35,592 nt of DNA, from contig NZ_CALPDG010000039.1 of the NCBI RefSeq assembly GCF_943193195.1, forward strand, positions 1 to 35,592. Reading direction: 5' to 3'. A program made the translations under genes and the position numbers. Under the pieces are notes generated by a model. The model had not been told where the DNA came from. It saw only the letters and a list, made by a program, of their open reading frames with translations, and searched no databases. Source of the DNA: Mediterraneibacter agrestimuris (lineage in GTDB: Bacteria > Bacillota > Clostridia > Lachnospirales > Lachnospiraceae). Below, one piece after another: positions 24,889 through 34,309 of this stretch (position 1 is its first letter; every line of letters starts with the position of its first letter).

Positions 24889-27645
24889 TTAATCTGCTTT
24901 GTTCACTTTTAATTCATCAATTGTAAATGTTTCATATTTTAAAATATTTTTTAAATGTAGTTCATTTCTAGACCATGAATCATATTTTTCGTACAGCAAA
25001 CCAATTTCACCATTTGGCAATTCAGTTAAACATGAATATGAATATCCCATCTGTGCTGAATCTACAGAGAAACAATATTTCCAGTCTACAGTATATTTTT
25101 CAACTCCTGTTTTCCCTGTTTCCTCAATCAAACCAATCCATATTTTCCCGTTCTTGCGTCCATTCGTGGCATTTGGTGATGACAGAATGAGAGCTGGTTT
25201 GCCATCAACAGGTTCTGAATAATTGATAACGGATAGCTGAGTACCATAAGATGTAGTACTAATACCAGATAATGGAACTCTTTCACTCCATGTTTCTCCG
25301 CCATCGATACTTGAAACTTCTGCAATATAGCTTGAACCAGTACGCAAATAAGTCTTTAGTGATCCGTCAGGCATCTCAACAATCTGTGCCTCTGCAGTCG
25401 CTCCGCCAGTATTGTTATCTGCCTCTATATATGTCCATGTATCTCCATGATCATCGCTGTACATAAATCCTAATTCTGCTGAAGATTTAGAGTAGAGAGG
25501 AACTAAAAGTCTTCCTTTGTATTCCCCTGTTGATATCTGCTTACCTACTCCCGGTCCTACAACTAAAAACTTTGACTGCTCTGGTTTAAAACTACTGACA
25601 ATTTCTAAATCTGACCATGTCTCACCCTCATCATCTGTATATCGCATAGCAATATAATTGGTCGGAAATGCTTTAAACACAGAATCTTTATAAAATACAT
25701 TCATATTTACATCTACATCTGTCTTTGTCTCAAGTAAATTTGTTCCCTCAAAATTATAGTCGTATTGCCTGCAGGTCAACTGATTTCCATTCTGATAAAG
25801 GTTATATTTTCCATCTACCTGATATTCTGTGGCTTCCCCTGTGATATCGTTATAAATTACACCATTTTCCCTAATAGTATAATTAAAATCAGAACTCTTA
25901 TCTTCGTGCCATCTAAGCTTCAAGTACTTCTTATCATTTATTTCTTTAAAGCCTGATCCCACAGCTGCATTAGAACTTCCTATTCCCGTCGGCATCAAAT
26001 CTGCAAAAAGAAATACTCGGTTTGTTTCCTTATCTTCCAATAATACCGGATCTATATAAGAAGCACTTCCCTGTATTTGTACATTTTTTCCCACTGAATC
26101 TCTTGGCCATTCGATGTTCTTTGAGACATAATCCTCAAATTTAAGTGGCATTACAGGCTCTGACCATGTCTGACCTCCATCTGTACTTTTAGCAAAAGCG
26201 ATATCTATTTTGCTCTTAGAATCATGAGTTCCCCCATATCTGGCATCCGCTGCTGCCAGAACAGTTCCTGACTCTAAAGTAAGCAAAGATGGAATGCGGA
26301 AATAATTGGCCCTTGTTGCATCTCCGGCATAAAAAATATTATTGCCATAAGCAGTTTTACCTGTAATTGCTATCAGTTCTTCATCCGATAGTACATCGCT
26401 ATGAATGCTTACTTTTCCTATATTTCCTCCAAAAGGATATGCCATCTGTCCCTGACGTATCGTTCCGCCTAAAGTAACATTGTCAACCCCCATAATATCA
26501 CTGATAAACTTGAATTCCTCCACACTGCGTTCTGCAATCAGCTCTCCGTCTGCAAACAACTTATATCTTTTATTCTCTCTATCTGCCTTGAAAGCAATTG
26601 TATTATATACACGCTGGCCTTTGTAAAGAGATCGCACTGCTGCCGGACGGTCTAACGTATATTTAAAGGAACCATCTGTATTTCTCAGTTCCATTCCTAC
26701 TCCGCCCGCATTGGTCACATAAATGTGAAAATGTCTGTCCTGATTCCCTGACGTACTGTTTCCCATACTGATCAAGGATTGAATTCCATTTTCGCTGACA
26801 GACTGATAAGACAGAATCACAGTTCCCTGAGTTAACGCCTTCGCATACTCCGCTCCCATTTCTTCATTTAAGCTATATCCCTGTCCTTCCACGATATCAA
26901 TGTTCTCTTTTTCTAAAATAACACCTTCCGGGATTACAATGCTATTATCTGTTTCTGAAAGAAGAATATCATCTGAAAGAGCACTATTATAAATACGCAC
27001 ATGTTCTATATTTCCCCCAAACGGATAATCTGTCTTCCCCTGACGTACAGTACCTCCTAAAGCTATCGTATCCACATCAGTAATATCAACAAAAAATTTA
27101 AACACTTCCTCAGGCAGGGTTGACACAAGTTTTCCATTTGCAAATAACTTATACTCCTTATTATTCTTATCTGCTTTAAAAGCTACAATATTATTCTGAT
27201 TATTATCAATTGCTCCGCCTGCTTTCATAGTATATTTAAACTCATCATCCGTATTGCGTAACTCCATTCCCAAAGTGCCGTCAGGTGAAATATACAAATG
27301 GAAATGTCTGTCCTGATTTCCTGACGTTGCATTTGATACACTGAACAAAGACTGATACTGATTATTGCTGTTAGACTTAAACTTTATAATCATAGTTCCT
27401 TCTTCCATACCCATGATAAGGGCTGCTTGTTCATCCGCAGATAAATCTTCTACCTGCCCCGGAGCAATCTCAATGTCCTTTCTCTCCAAAACAGGTGTTT
27501 CATCAGATATATTCATCCCCTCTTCTGTCTGTAAATAATCACTAGCTCCTTCTGTCATATCCTCCGCCATGCTTACACTTGCTGGAATTATACTAAGCAT
27601 ACCAACCAAAGCTACGGCAATAATTCTTTTACTGTTATATTTCAT
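24889..27645 (-). CDS. nanH: Secreted GH33 sialidase with tandem CBM40 domains (NanH-type, probable intramolecular trans-sialidase)
   Basis: The 918-residue exo-sialidase has a signal peptide (cut near SMA-ED, ~27). Two tandem CBM40 (sialidase N-terminal) domains follow, ~55-235 and ~245-425, each with 'NQDRHFH' and 'FGGNI' motifs. The GH33 propeller follows, with FRIP (449-452), the acid/base Asp in 'THDSKSKID' (D475), four Asp-boxes (487-494, 669-677, 730-737, 779-786), Glu752, Arg768 and the nucleophile Tyr in 'YSCL' (~870). An inserted domain occupies ~545-660. No wall-anchor motif is seen. The ATG at 27645 has AAGGAG upstream. R. gnavus NanH is an intramolecular trans-sialidase releasing 2,7-anhydro-Neu5Ac; the adjacent oxidoreductase and importer imply the same here, but this is inference. 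Two CBM40 domains are unusual. Confidence 0.9.
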   Translation of the reverse strand: MKYNSKRIIAVALVGMLSIIPASVSMAEDMTEGASDYLQTEEGMNISDETPVLERKDIEIAPGQVEDLSADEQAALIMGMEEGTMIIKFKSNSNNQYQSLFSVSNATSGNQDRHFHLYISPDGTLGMELRNTDDEFKYTMKAGGAIDNNQNNIVAFKADKNNKEYKLFANGKLVSTLPEEVFKFFVDITDVDTIALGGTVRQGKTDYPFGGNIEHVRIYNSALSDDILLSETDNSIVIPEGVILEKENIDIVEGQGYSLNEEMGAEYAKALTQGTVILSYQSVSENGIQSLISMGNSTSGNQDRHFHIYVTNAGGVGMELRNTDGSFKYTLDRPAAVRSLYKGQRVYNTIAFKADRENKRYKLFADGELIAERSVEEFKFISDIMGVDNVTLGGTIRQGQMAYPFGGNIGKVSIHSDVLSDEELIAITGKTAYGNNIFYAGDATRANYFRIPSLLTLESGTVLAAADARYGGTHDSKSKIDIAFAKSTDGGQTWSEPVMPLKFEDYVSKNIEWPRDSVGKNVQIQGSASYIDPVLLEDKETNRVFLFADLMPTGIGSSNAAVGSGFKEINDKKYLKLRWHEDKSSDFNYTIRENGVIYNDITGEATEYQVDGKYNLYQNGNQLTCRQYDYNFEGTNLLETKTDVDVNMNVFYKDSVFKAFPTNYIAMRYTDDEGETWSDLEIVSSFKPEQSKFLVVGPGVGKQISTGEYKGRLLVPLYSKSSAELGFMYSDDHGDTWTYIEADNNTGGATAEAQIVEMPDGSLKTYLRTGSSYIAEVSSIDGGETWSERVPLSGISTTSYGTQLSVINYSEPVDGKPALILSSPNATNGRKNGKIWIGLIEETGKTGVEKYTVDWKYCFSVDSAQMGYSYSCLTELPNGEIGLLYEKYDSWSRNELHLKNILKYETFTIDELKVNKAD

Positions 27646-27678
27646 ATGTTTTCTCCTTTTCAAAGCAGATACAAATTA

Positions 27679-28785
27679 TCATATAATCTCGCTTAACTTT
27701 ACCTTACGGTTCTCGTATCTGGAACGTGTGCAGGCATCTGCTGTAGCAATTGCTGCCCTTGCAGCTTCACCTGTAAGCAGTGGTCTGAACTCATCATCCA
27801 CCTTTTTTCCGTGCATAATTTCATTTAAGTATTTCATCTCATTCTTCATAATACTGTGAAGCCACATAGGTGGTTTTTTTCCTGGTTTCCCATACATAAT
27901 CGCTCCATCCATTTCGGTTCCATGATAAATTCTGGTACGGTCATCATCTTCCTCCTGAGATTCATGAACCAGAAAATGCTCTTCCTTTCCATCCAACTTT
28001 AAAGTACCGCCGCAATTGCACATATCAATACGGATAGCCCCCTTCGTTCCCTGAATCAAAACATAATGCTCCGGCCAGTGAAAAGCTGATCCCCATTCTA
28101 AAACAGCATAGCGGTTATCTGAAAATTCCATATTTACAAAGAGCATATCATCCTCATCCCCAAAGGCCTCTCCCTGATGCGCTACATTACCTCCAGTCAT
28201 AGTAACTGTTTCCGGCATACCTCCCATAAGAAATTGTACACAGTCCAGTTCATGAATATGATGATACAAATGTCCTCCTGATTTCTCTCTGATCTTCTTC
28301 CATGAGATGCTTGGCTGTTCTTCTTCCCATCCATTTCTGGCAGAATGGCAATAAAGGACTTTTCCTATCACTCCCTCATTGATCAGTTTTTTCGCATGGC
28401 GTACACCATTAAAGAAGTTCATAACATGACCTGCCATAAAGGTCACGCCGTACTCGTGGCATGCCCTTACCATTTCATCGCAGTCCTGATAGCTAAGGGC
28501 GATTGGTTTTTCACAAAAGACATCTACTCCATGCTCCGCCGCCTTAATAACCGGCTCTTTATGAAGATAATTAGGTGTAGCTACAATCACTGCATCCACA
28601 TCTTCTCTGCTGTATAAAGTATCCAAATCTGTCTCTACATCACATCCGAGCTCTTCCGCTACATTCTCCGCATTCTCAGGATCTAATACAGCTACAATCT
28701 CCGCCCCTTCTTGTCCTTTCATAATACGTCCAAGCTCTGCTCCAAAATACCCGGTTCCAACTACTGCATATCCAACTGTTTCCAT
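27679..28785 (-). CDS. nanOx: NanOx-like Gfo/Idh/MocA-family oxidoreductase
   Basis: This 368-residue NAD(P)-dependent oxidoreductase has an N-terminal Rossmann motif 'AVVGTGYFGAELGR' (7-20), 'CEKPIAL' with Lys93, and a second domain with 'GGHLYHHIHELDCVQFLMGG' (170-189, His175/His176). R. gnavus NanOx (same size and family) converts 2,7-anhydro-Neu5Ac to Neu5Ac using NAD as a recycled cofactor. The sequence and the position between the ABC importer and the sialidase fit that role. It lies 34 bp upstream of the sialidase start and 26 bp after the MalG-type permease, so it belongs to the same operon. The enzyme is cytosolic. Confidence 0.85.
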   Translation of the reverse strand: METVGYAVVGTGYFGAELGRIMKGQEGAEIVAVLDPENAENVAEELGCDVETDLDTLYSREDVDAVIVATPNYLHKEPVIKAAEHGVDVFCEKPIALSYQDCDEMVRACHEYGVTFMAGHVMNFFNGVRHAKKLINEGVIGKVLYCHSARNGWEEEQPSISWKKIREKSGGHLYHHIHELDCVQFLMGGMPETVTMTGGNVAHQGEAFGDEDDMLFVNMEFSDNRYAVLEWGSAFHWPEHYVLIQGTKGAIRIDMCNCGGTLKLDGKEEHFLVHESQEEDDDRTRIYHGTEMDGAIMYGKPGKKPPMWLHSIMKNEMKYLNEIMHGKKVDDEFRPLLTGEAARAAIATADACTRSRYENRKVKLSEII

Positions 28786-28811
28786 AAATCATTACCTCCT
28801 GTTATTTTAAC

Positions 28812-29645
28812 TTATTTTACTGCACCGTCTGTCATACCACCCGCAATCTTATTCTGAATAAACATGAAGAATATAACTGAAGGTACTACTACAAGCGCAG
28901 ATGCCGCCATCATGTCTCCCCAGTTTAGGATTTCAGATCCCTGAAGAGATTTTAGTGCAACAGATACTGTCATTTTATCCGTACTGTTCGTAAGTATCAA
29001 AGAATACAAAAATTCATTCCATGCATTAATAAAAGTATAAATCGCTGTTGCTACAATTCCAGGCATAACCAACGGAAGAACAATTCTGGTAAATGTCTGG
29101 AACTTATTAGCTCCATCCACTCTTGCAGCTTCCTCGATCCCCATTGGAACTGTCTTAAAAAAACCAACCAGCATCCATACTGCATAAGGAACACTAAAGG
29201 AAAGATACACAATCACTAACCCAATTCTTGTATTTACAAGTCCCAATTTTGCCATAACCATAGAATATGGTATTGCCAAAAGAATAGGAGGGAACATATA
29301 TGTTGCCACCAAAACCTTAGACATAACAGAACCTAGTTTTGGAAAAAAACGAACAATACCATATGCTGCCATTGAAGATATCACAATAGCAACCCCTGTT
29401 GTAGACACAGCAATAAGCAAACTATTTCTGATATTGCCTGCAAATCCTAAATCTTGAATTACATGTATGAAATTCTCCAAAGTAAACTGAATTGGTAAAA
29501 ATTTGGTAGGATTTGCAGTCAGTTCACCAGAAGATTTTACTGAGCAAAGCAACACCCACAATAATGGGAATAGGGCAATTACAGATAGTATAATTAAGTA
29601 CACATGACACAGACCATTTCCAAGTTTTTCTTTTTTTCCTGTCAT
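28812..29645 (-). CDS. ABC sugar (anhydrosialic-acid-type) permease, MalG-like
   Basis: The 277-residue inner-membrane permease has six hydrophobic helices and the EAA loop 'EEAARVDGANKFQTFTRIVLPLVMPG' that contacts the ATPase. It begins with an ATG that overlaps the stop of the MalF-like permease by one base (TAATG). With the neighbouring permease and lipoprotein, it forms a carbohydrate-type (CUT1) importer. In the R. gnavus nan cluster this type (SAT2) takes up 2,7-anhydro-Neu5Ac. No ATP-binding subunit is in the window, so a shared MsmX-like ATPase is expected. Confidence 0.9.
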   Translation of the reverse strand: MTGKKEKLGNGLCHVYLIILSVIALFPLLWVLLCSVKSSGELTANPTKFLPIQFTLENFIHVIQDLGFAGNIRNSLLIAVSTTGVAIVISSMAAYGIVRFFPKLGSVMSKVLVATYMFPPILLAIPYSMVMAKLGLVNTRIGLVIVYLSFSVPYAVWMLVGFFKTVPMGIEEAARVDGANKFQTFTRIVLPLVMPGIVATAIYTFINAWNEFLYSLILTNSTDKMTVSVALKSLQGSEILNWGDMMAASALVVVPSVIFFMFIQNKIAGGMTDGAVK

Positions 29646-30535
29646 TACTTATCCTCCTTTTCCCATTTTCCGATAATTGTAAAGTAAATCACGCATACCA
29701 ACATCAGAAATGCCAGAAGAAGCACTGTCACTGCTGATGATCTACCAAGCAGCTTCGTTCCCCATCCCATATTGTATGCATAAATCGGTACTGTAGTAGT
29801 TGCGTTTGCCGGTCCTCCTCCTGTCAGAAGGTAAATAATATCAAAGTTATTAAATACCCAAATCGTACGAAGTACAACTAGTAATCCTACCACAATCTTA
29901 ATATGAGGTACTGTAATATGCCTGAACTGCTGTGCCTTAGAAGCTCCGTCAATTTGTGCAGCCTCATATTGATCCTGAGGAATGGTCTGTAAAGCAGAAA
30001 GTACATTCACCATGATCATAGGTGCACCAAACCAGACATTAATAAGAATCAATGTCAAAAATACAAGACTGCTATCACTTAAAAATTGTGGAAGTTCATT
30101 ACAAATACCCAGCTGTACAAGAATATTGGGAAGAAATCCCGAAACTCCATTCAATATCCATTTCCATGAGAGTGCGATTACGATAGAAGGAAATGCCCAG
30201 GGAATGATCATTAATGTTCTGTAAATACCTTTTCCTACTTTCACCCTGTTAATCGCCAATGCCGCCGTGAATCCAATAAATAACTGACCTGCTAAAGAAC
30301 CTGCGGTCCAGACAAGAGATGTTAAAAATGCTTTAAAAAAATTGGGATCGTTTAAAACTTCTTTATAGTTTGCTAACCCGATAAAATCGTAAGACGCTTT
30401 AATCAAATGCTTAGTAGTCATGCTATAGTACAAACTGGAAAAAATAGGATATACCAGCAAAACACCAACAATCAACAATGCAGGAAGTACGAAAATCCAA
30501 CGGGCATAATCAAATTTCACCTTTCTTTTCACCAT
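29645..30535 (-). CDS. ABC sugar permease, MalF-like
   Basis: This 296-residue CUT1 permease has the N-terminal helix 'WIFVLPALLIVGVLLVYPIFSSLYYSM' and the EAA motif 'YEAAQIDGASKAQQFRHITVPHIK'. Six membrane segments are expected. It lies about 90 bp after the binding-protein gene, within the same operon. Together with the MalG-type partner it forms the membrane channel for the imported sialic-acid derivative (inferred from context). Confidence 0.9.
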   Translation of the reverse strand: MVKRKVKFDYARWIFVLPALLIVGVLLVYPIFSSLYYSMTTKHLIKASYDFIGLANYKEVLNDPNFFKAFLTSLVWTAGSLAGQLFIGFTAALAINRVKVGKGIYRTLMIIPWAFPSIVIALSWKWILNGVSGFLPNILVQLGICNELPQFLSDSSLVFLTLILINVWFGAPMIMVNVLSALQTIPQDQYEAAQIDGASKAQQFRHITVPHIKIVVGLLVVLRTIWVFNNFDIIYLLTGGGPANATTTVPIYAYNMGWGTKLLGRSSAVTVLLLAFLMLVCVIYFTIIGKWEKEDK

Positions 30536-30625
30536 GATTCCGCCTTTCTAAAAAATGGGACTATCCGGCAAATCTACTGTTAGCGGACAGTCCCTTGCAA
30601 CCGGCTGCTTATTTTCTATTGTTAC

Positions 30626-31966
30626 TTACTGTACAGTACTGAATATATCATTCAGTTTGTCTTCGGCAGCTTTTGCCGCTGTTTCTACATCTGTGCCATT
30701 TGTGATAATGTCCTGGAACATTCCCTCTATAATTCCCTGAGATGTAAGAAGCCCCGCCTGTACGCTAGGTCCATGTTCAAATCCGATTGCTGTCCCCATA
30801 TCCATCGTCTTTGTAATAACATCCACTGCGTTAGAAAATTTTTGTACTGTCTCATTTGCCTGATATGCCTCTGTATCAGAAATGCCTGTAATAGACGGCA
30901 GCATTCCCACCGGAGTTGCTTCCAAAAATTCTATGTATGTATCTTCTTCATACAATTTTTTAATAAACTCTTTACAGATTTCCGGGTGCTCTGAATTCGC
31001 CCATACAACCATAGGAATATTAGAAGTTTCAGCGCCGTAATCCGGATCATCTGCATGAAGCTTCGGAAGTGGAGCACAATCAATCTGGTCTACCAGATCC
31101 GGAGAGTTTGTCTCTACACCGCCAATCTGGAATCCTGAGTTAAAATCAAAGGCTGTCTTACCTTGATAAAACAAAGTTGCCTGGTCTAAAACTGCATAGT
31201 TCACAGAATCCTTCGGAGAGCTGTTTTTATATACATCCAACCAGTAATTGATACCTTCTATAGCTAGATCACTGGTTAAGTCTGCCTGCAAATCGTCTGT
31301 CAAAAGGCTTCCTCCTCCACTTCTTACATAGAAATTAAGGAAACGTGTTCCCATTAAGTCATTCGATCCACATGGAAAAGAACATCCGTAAGTTCCTTCC
31401 TTTGTAAGAACCTTTGCCGCTTCTGCAAATTCAGCCCATGTCTTCGGCACTTCCAAGCCTGCCGCATCTAACAAATCCTTTCGATACCACATAACCTGAG
31501 CATGGGAATAAAGCGGTACAGAATAACATGCATCATCTTTGCTCCCTTCTGATAAGGCTGCTTCTGAAAACTTATCTCTTCCAATATCATCAATCAAGTC
31601 ATCCAACGATACCAATGCCTCTGCATCCATCATCTCTACTACATGGCCAGGAAGCGCCGTACTCATATCCGGTACGTTTCCTGATGCAAGTCCGGTCGTC
31701 CATTTTGTATAGAAATCTCCCCAAGAGAAAGTTTCGATTGTAATATTTACATCTGGATGTTCTTCCATAAACAAATCTGCCGTCTTCTGGATCACTTCCA
31801 GTCTCGGTCCCTGTGTAAAAGAATGCCAGAATGTAATATCTCCTTTAAGATCCCCTGTTTCTTCTGCTGTCTGCTGATCAGCCGGCTTCTCTCCTGATCC
31901 ACATCCAACAGCCAGTCCTGATACCAACATCATTCCTGCCATCAGCATTGCTAATTTCCTTTTCAT
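30626..31966 (-). CDS. ABC extracellular solute-binding lipoprotein (sialic-acid cluster, SAT2-like)
   Basis: The ~446-residue binding protein has a lipoprotein signal with lipobox 'LAVGC' (Cys22). It has a family-1 fold: 'DITFWHSFTQGPRLEVIQKTADLFMEEHPDVNITI' at the start of the mature part and 'VMWYRKDLLDAAGLEVPKTWAEFAEAAKVL', the classic hinge motif. I use ATG 31966 (MKRKLAM) with AAGGAG about 8 nt upstream. Its position before two CUT1 permeases, NanOx and the sialidase makes it the probable receptor for 2,7-anhydro-Neu5Ac; the ligand itself is not visible in the sequence. Confidence 0.9.
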   Translation of the reverse strand: MKRKLAMLMAGMMLVSGLAVGCGSGEKPADQQTAEETGDLKGDITFWHSFTQGPRLEVIQKTADLFMEEHPDVNITIETFSWGDFYTKWTTGLASGNVPDMSTALPGHVVEMMDAEALVSLDDLIDDIGRDKFSEAALSEGSKDDACYSVPLYSHAQVMWYRKDLLDAAGLEVPKTWAEFAEAAKVLTKEGTYGCSFPCGSNDLMGTRFLNFYVRSGGGSLLTDDLQADLTSDLAIEGINYWLDVYKNSSPKDSVNYAVLDQATLFYQGKTAFDFNSGFQIGGVETNSPDLVDQIDCAPLPKLHADDPDYGAETSNIPMVVWANSEHPEICKEFIKKLYEEDTYIEFLEATPVGMLPSITGISDTEAYQANETVQKFSNAVDVITKTMDMGTAIGFEHGPSVQAGLLTSQGIIEGMFQDIITNGTDVETAAKAAEDKLNDIFSTVQ

Positions 31967-32011
31967 AAAAATCTCCTTCCTTTTCATAAAATTATCCGTA
32001 TCCCTTTTACA

Positions 32012-32078
32012 TCAACTTGTTGAATGTATCTTCATTTTACCTACTTTTTTTGTACAATTCCACTAACCAAACGCTCAA
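32012..32078 (-). promoter_or_regulatory. Possible promoter and palindrome before the binding-protein gene
   Basis: Minus-strand TTGAGC (32073-32078) and a weak TACAAA (32049-32054), spaced by 18 bp, could be an activator-dependent promoter. A 12-bp palindrome TCAACTTGTTGA (32012-32023) lies downstream. This spacer directly follows the AraC gene. Confidence 0.35.
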
Positions 32079-32111
32079 TAATAGCACTAGACACTCATAT
32101 AATGTTTATTT

Positions 32112-32969
32112 TTACTCACGAGCGACCTTTCGATATTTACTCGGTGTAAATCCAAAGGCTGCTTTGAACTCACGAATGAAATAATTGGTATCCTCATATC
32201 CTACCTCATAAGCAATATCGTTAATGTTGTCATTACTCACCAGCAGCGCACGTGCCGCTGCCGTCAGTCGGGTTTCCTTTACATATTTCATAGGTGTTTT
32301 CCCCATATTAGCTTTAAAAAGGCTGCTAAATCTTTGTTTACTTAATTCTGCCATATTAGCCATAATCTCAGGAGTATACTTTTCCTTTGGATGAAGAAGA
32401 ACGTAGTCTGCCACAATCTGAACTCTGCTGTCAATCTGTTGATTCACCTTTCTTGCCCGCCTCTTAATTTTGTCTAGATCACTCTCCAAAGCAACAACTT
32501 TTTCTTTACTTTTATTAGGATTCTTTTCTCTTATTGCCAAAGAACCTATCAAAAGGTCCAGATATCCCCGCACAAAACAATTCTTTGCTGGATAATCCGA
32601 TTTAACCCACTTATAAATTTCCCGAAAGTACTGGTCTTCGTGTTGATTCTGTGTAACTCTTGATATTCCGTAATATTCCTCCAATACATCCTCACCGTCA
32701 TAAAAGACCGATGTAGTAAACCGGATACTAAAAAATTCAAAAGTATCTGTGAGCGCATAACAAGACATTCTGCACCCACTTGGTATATAAACAATTTGGT
32801 TTTCCTCCACCAGAATTTCCTCTCCATCAATACAGAATTTTGCTTTTCCTTTAACAATATAACGAAATATATTATAAGGAATAACGGACTCTGGATATAC
32901 CCATGTACGTCCCATAGAATATAAATCTATATACAAAAAGGTAAAGCGAATATTATCTATTACTGACAT
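32112..32969 (-). CDS. AraC-family transcriptional regulator
   Basis: The 285-residue regulator has an N-terminal cupin-type sensor ('FRYIVKGKAKFCIDGEEILVEENQIVYIPSG', ~36-66) and a C-terminal double HTH (~185-283: 'EIMANMAELSKQRFSSLFKANMGKTPMKYVKETRLTAAARALL…INDIAYEVGYEDTNYFIREFKAAFGFTPSKYRK'). It lies between the NanQ gene and the importer operon, from which it is separated by about 145 bp, so it probably activates the transporter/sialidase genes in response to a sialic-acid derivative. A terminator-like hairpin separates it from NanQ. Confidence 0.9.
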   Translation of the reverse strand: MSVIDNIRFTFLYIDLYSMGRTWVYPESVIPYNIFRYIVKGKAKFCIDGEEILVEENQIVYIPSGCRMSCYALTDTFEFFSIRFTTSVFYDGEDVLEEYYGISRVTQNQHEDQYFREIYKWVKSDYPAKNCFVRGYLDLLIGSLAIREKNPNKSKEKVVALESDLDKIKRRARKVNQQIDSRVQIVADYVLLHPKEKYTPEIMANMAELSKQRFSSLFKANMGKTPMKYVKETRLTAAARALLVSNDNINDIAYEVGYEDTNYFIREFKAAFGFTPSKYRKVARE

Positions 32970-32988
32970 AACATCTCCTTATTTAAAC

Positions 32989-33049
32989 AAAAAAAGAAAG
33001 CGACTATTAAGTGAAGACTTCTTGCATGTCGACACCTTTTAGCCGCTTT
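32989..33049 (-). terminator. Terminator between NanQ and AraC genes
   Basis: On the minus strand AAAGCGGCTA pairs with TAGTCGCTTT (one wobble), with further pairing inside, followed by UUUCUUUUUUU. It lies 26 bp after the NanQ stop codon and about 20 bp before the AraC start. It would reduce read-through, so the AraC gene may be poorly expressed from the upstream promoter. Confidence 0.7.
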
Positions 33050-33074
33050 ATCTCACGGTCCTGCAATTAATTCT

Positions 33075-33530
33075 CTATTCTATCTGCATTTTTATTTTAA
33101 TAACAATTTTATCTATCTCTTCCGGTTCCTTTTCCATCATGGCTACCTTATGTGCATCACTTGGATAACATACCATAAAATCCCCCTGCTTTAATACATA
33201 TTTCCCCGAAGCTTCTCCTTCATAAAATGCAATATCCTTTATATTATCATACGGTACCTTCTCTGACATCTCCTTTACATCTGCAGTAGCAATTCCTTCT
33301 CTTCCCCTGACAATAAAATGCAAATCTGCATAAATTCTGTGCGCCTCATAAATACACTGTTCTTCCGGCTTTGAAACAAGAGAAACCGGATTGCAAAACA
33401 TATACCCCTCTTCGATCACCGTATTCGGCGCCGGAAGCTGTCCTTCCAAATCTGTCAAAAAGCAAAGTGCTTTGTAAAGTGTGGGATATTCCCTATAGTT
33501 TTCTTTGTTGTTTATAGAATCAAAAATCAT
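33075..33530 (-). CDS. nanQ: YhcH/YjgK/YiaL family protein (NanQ-type sialic acid anomerase)
   Basis: This 151-residue cupin of the YhcH family contains the family's metal-ligand pattern 'YEAHRIYADLHFIVRGRE' (His-x6-His) and 'PSDAHKVAMM'. Length and motifs are normal. E. coli NanQ accelerates anomer conversion of Neu5Ac so that it can be used by NanA. The gene lies 13 bp after the GDSL gene and 5' of the sialidase locus, so a sialic-acid role is strongly supported by context. EbgC-like sugar anomerases are the alternative. Confidence 0.85.
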   Translation of the reverse strand: MIFDSINNKENYREYPTLYKALCFLTDLEGQLPAPNTVIEEGYMFCNPVSLVSKPEEQCIYEAHRIYADLHFIVRGREGIATADVKEMSEKVPYDNIKDIAFYEGEASGKYVLKQGDFMVCYPSDAHKVAMMEKEPEEIDKIVIKIKMQIE

Positions 33531-33543
33531 TTTCGTTCCCCCT

Positions 33544-34254
33544 TTAAATAATAATTTTATTCTGGTGCAAAGTATTTTTCAAAACCGATGCCATAATTTC
33601 GTATCCTTTTCCATTGGGATGTATACCATCATAGGTAATCCCGTCTAACAATTCAGAAGTTTCCTGAACCACCATAGCCTCGAAATAATTCACGAAAATC
33701 AACTCTTCTCTTCTAGTTATCTGCTTCATCCACTGATTCATATCATTAATATACTGTTTCCGTGCAGACTCATTTAGCGATATGGGCATATGGATAGGTA
33801 ACAGTGAAGTCAAAATCAAAACCATATCTTCATTCTTCGCTTGTAAAATAATATCCTCTATATTTTTTTGTGCCTTGCATAATACTTCTTCATACGGCTT
33901 TGCCTCTAAAAGCTTCCAATAATCACCTTCCAATTCTATGGAGTCATTAATTCCGATCCCCATAATACAATATTTAGGGTTCAGTTGAAGAACGTCTGCA
34001 TAAAACCTTTTTTTCAGATATTCTGTGGTGTCGCCTCCAATTCCTCTGTTTACAATCAACTGTCCTTGATAATGAAAATATGCCTGCAATTCCCAATAGT
34101 GTGTAATCGAGTCTCCTATAAAAATAAAATCCGGTTTCTGACCGCTTTGCATCAAAGAATCATTTTTAATATCAAATTCTTTTCGTCTGCTGTCAGCAGC
34201 AATAACCTGTGTAAAATACCCTGGTGATCCATATTTCTCTTGAATAAATCCCAT
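33544..34254 (-). CDS. SGNH/GDSL hydrolase, probable sialate O-acetylesterase
   Basis: The ~236-residue esterase (no signal peptide, so cytosolic) has block I 'IGDSITH' (Ser49), block II 'NRGIGGDTT', block III 'GINDS' (Asn103) and block V 'DGIHPNGKGY' (Asp209/His212), the full SGNH catalytic set. Two in-frame starts exist. I favour ATG 34254, because GGGAGG lies 7 nt upstream; 34260 is too close to the SD. It sits between the RpiR regulator and NanQ. GDSL esterases in nan clusters remove O-acetyl groups from sialic acid, which fits this position. The exact ester substrate is inferred. Confidence 0.85.
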   Translation of the reverse strand: MGFIQEKYGSPGYFTQVIAADSRRKEFDIKNDSLMQSGQKPDFIFIGDSITHYWELQAYFHYQGQLIVNRGIGGDTTEYLKKRFYADVLQLNPKYCIMGIGINDSIELEGDYWKLLEAKPYEEVLCKAQKNIEDIILQAKNEDMVLILTSLLPIHMPISLNESARKQYINDMNQWMKQITRREELIFVNYFEAMVVQETSELLDGITYDGIHPNGKGYEIMASVLKNTLHQNKIII

Positions 34255-34309
34255 GTCCATACCTCCCTTTAAATCATAAATGCCAATTTTTAAAATGATA
34301 ATAAGCTAC

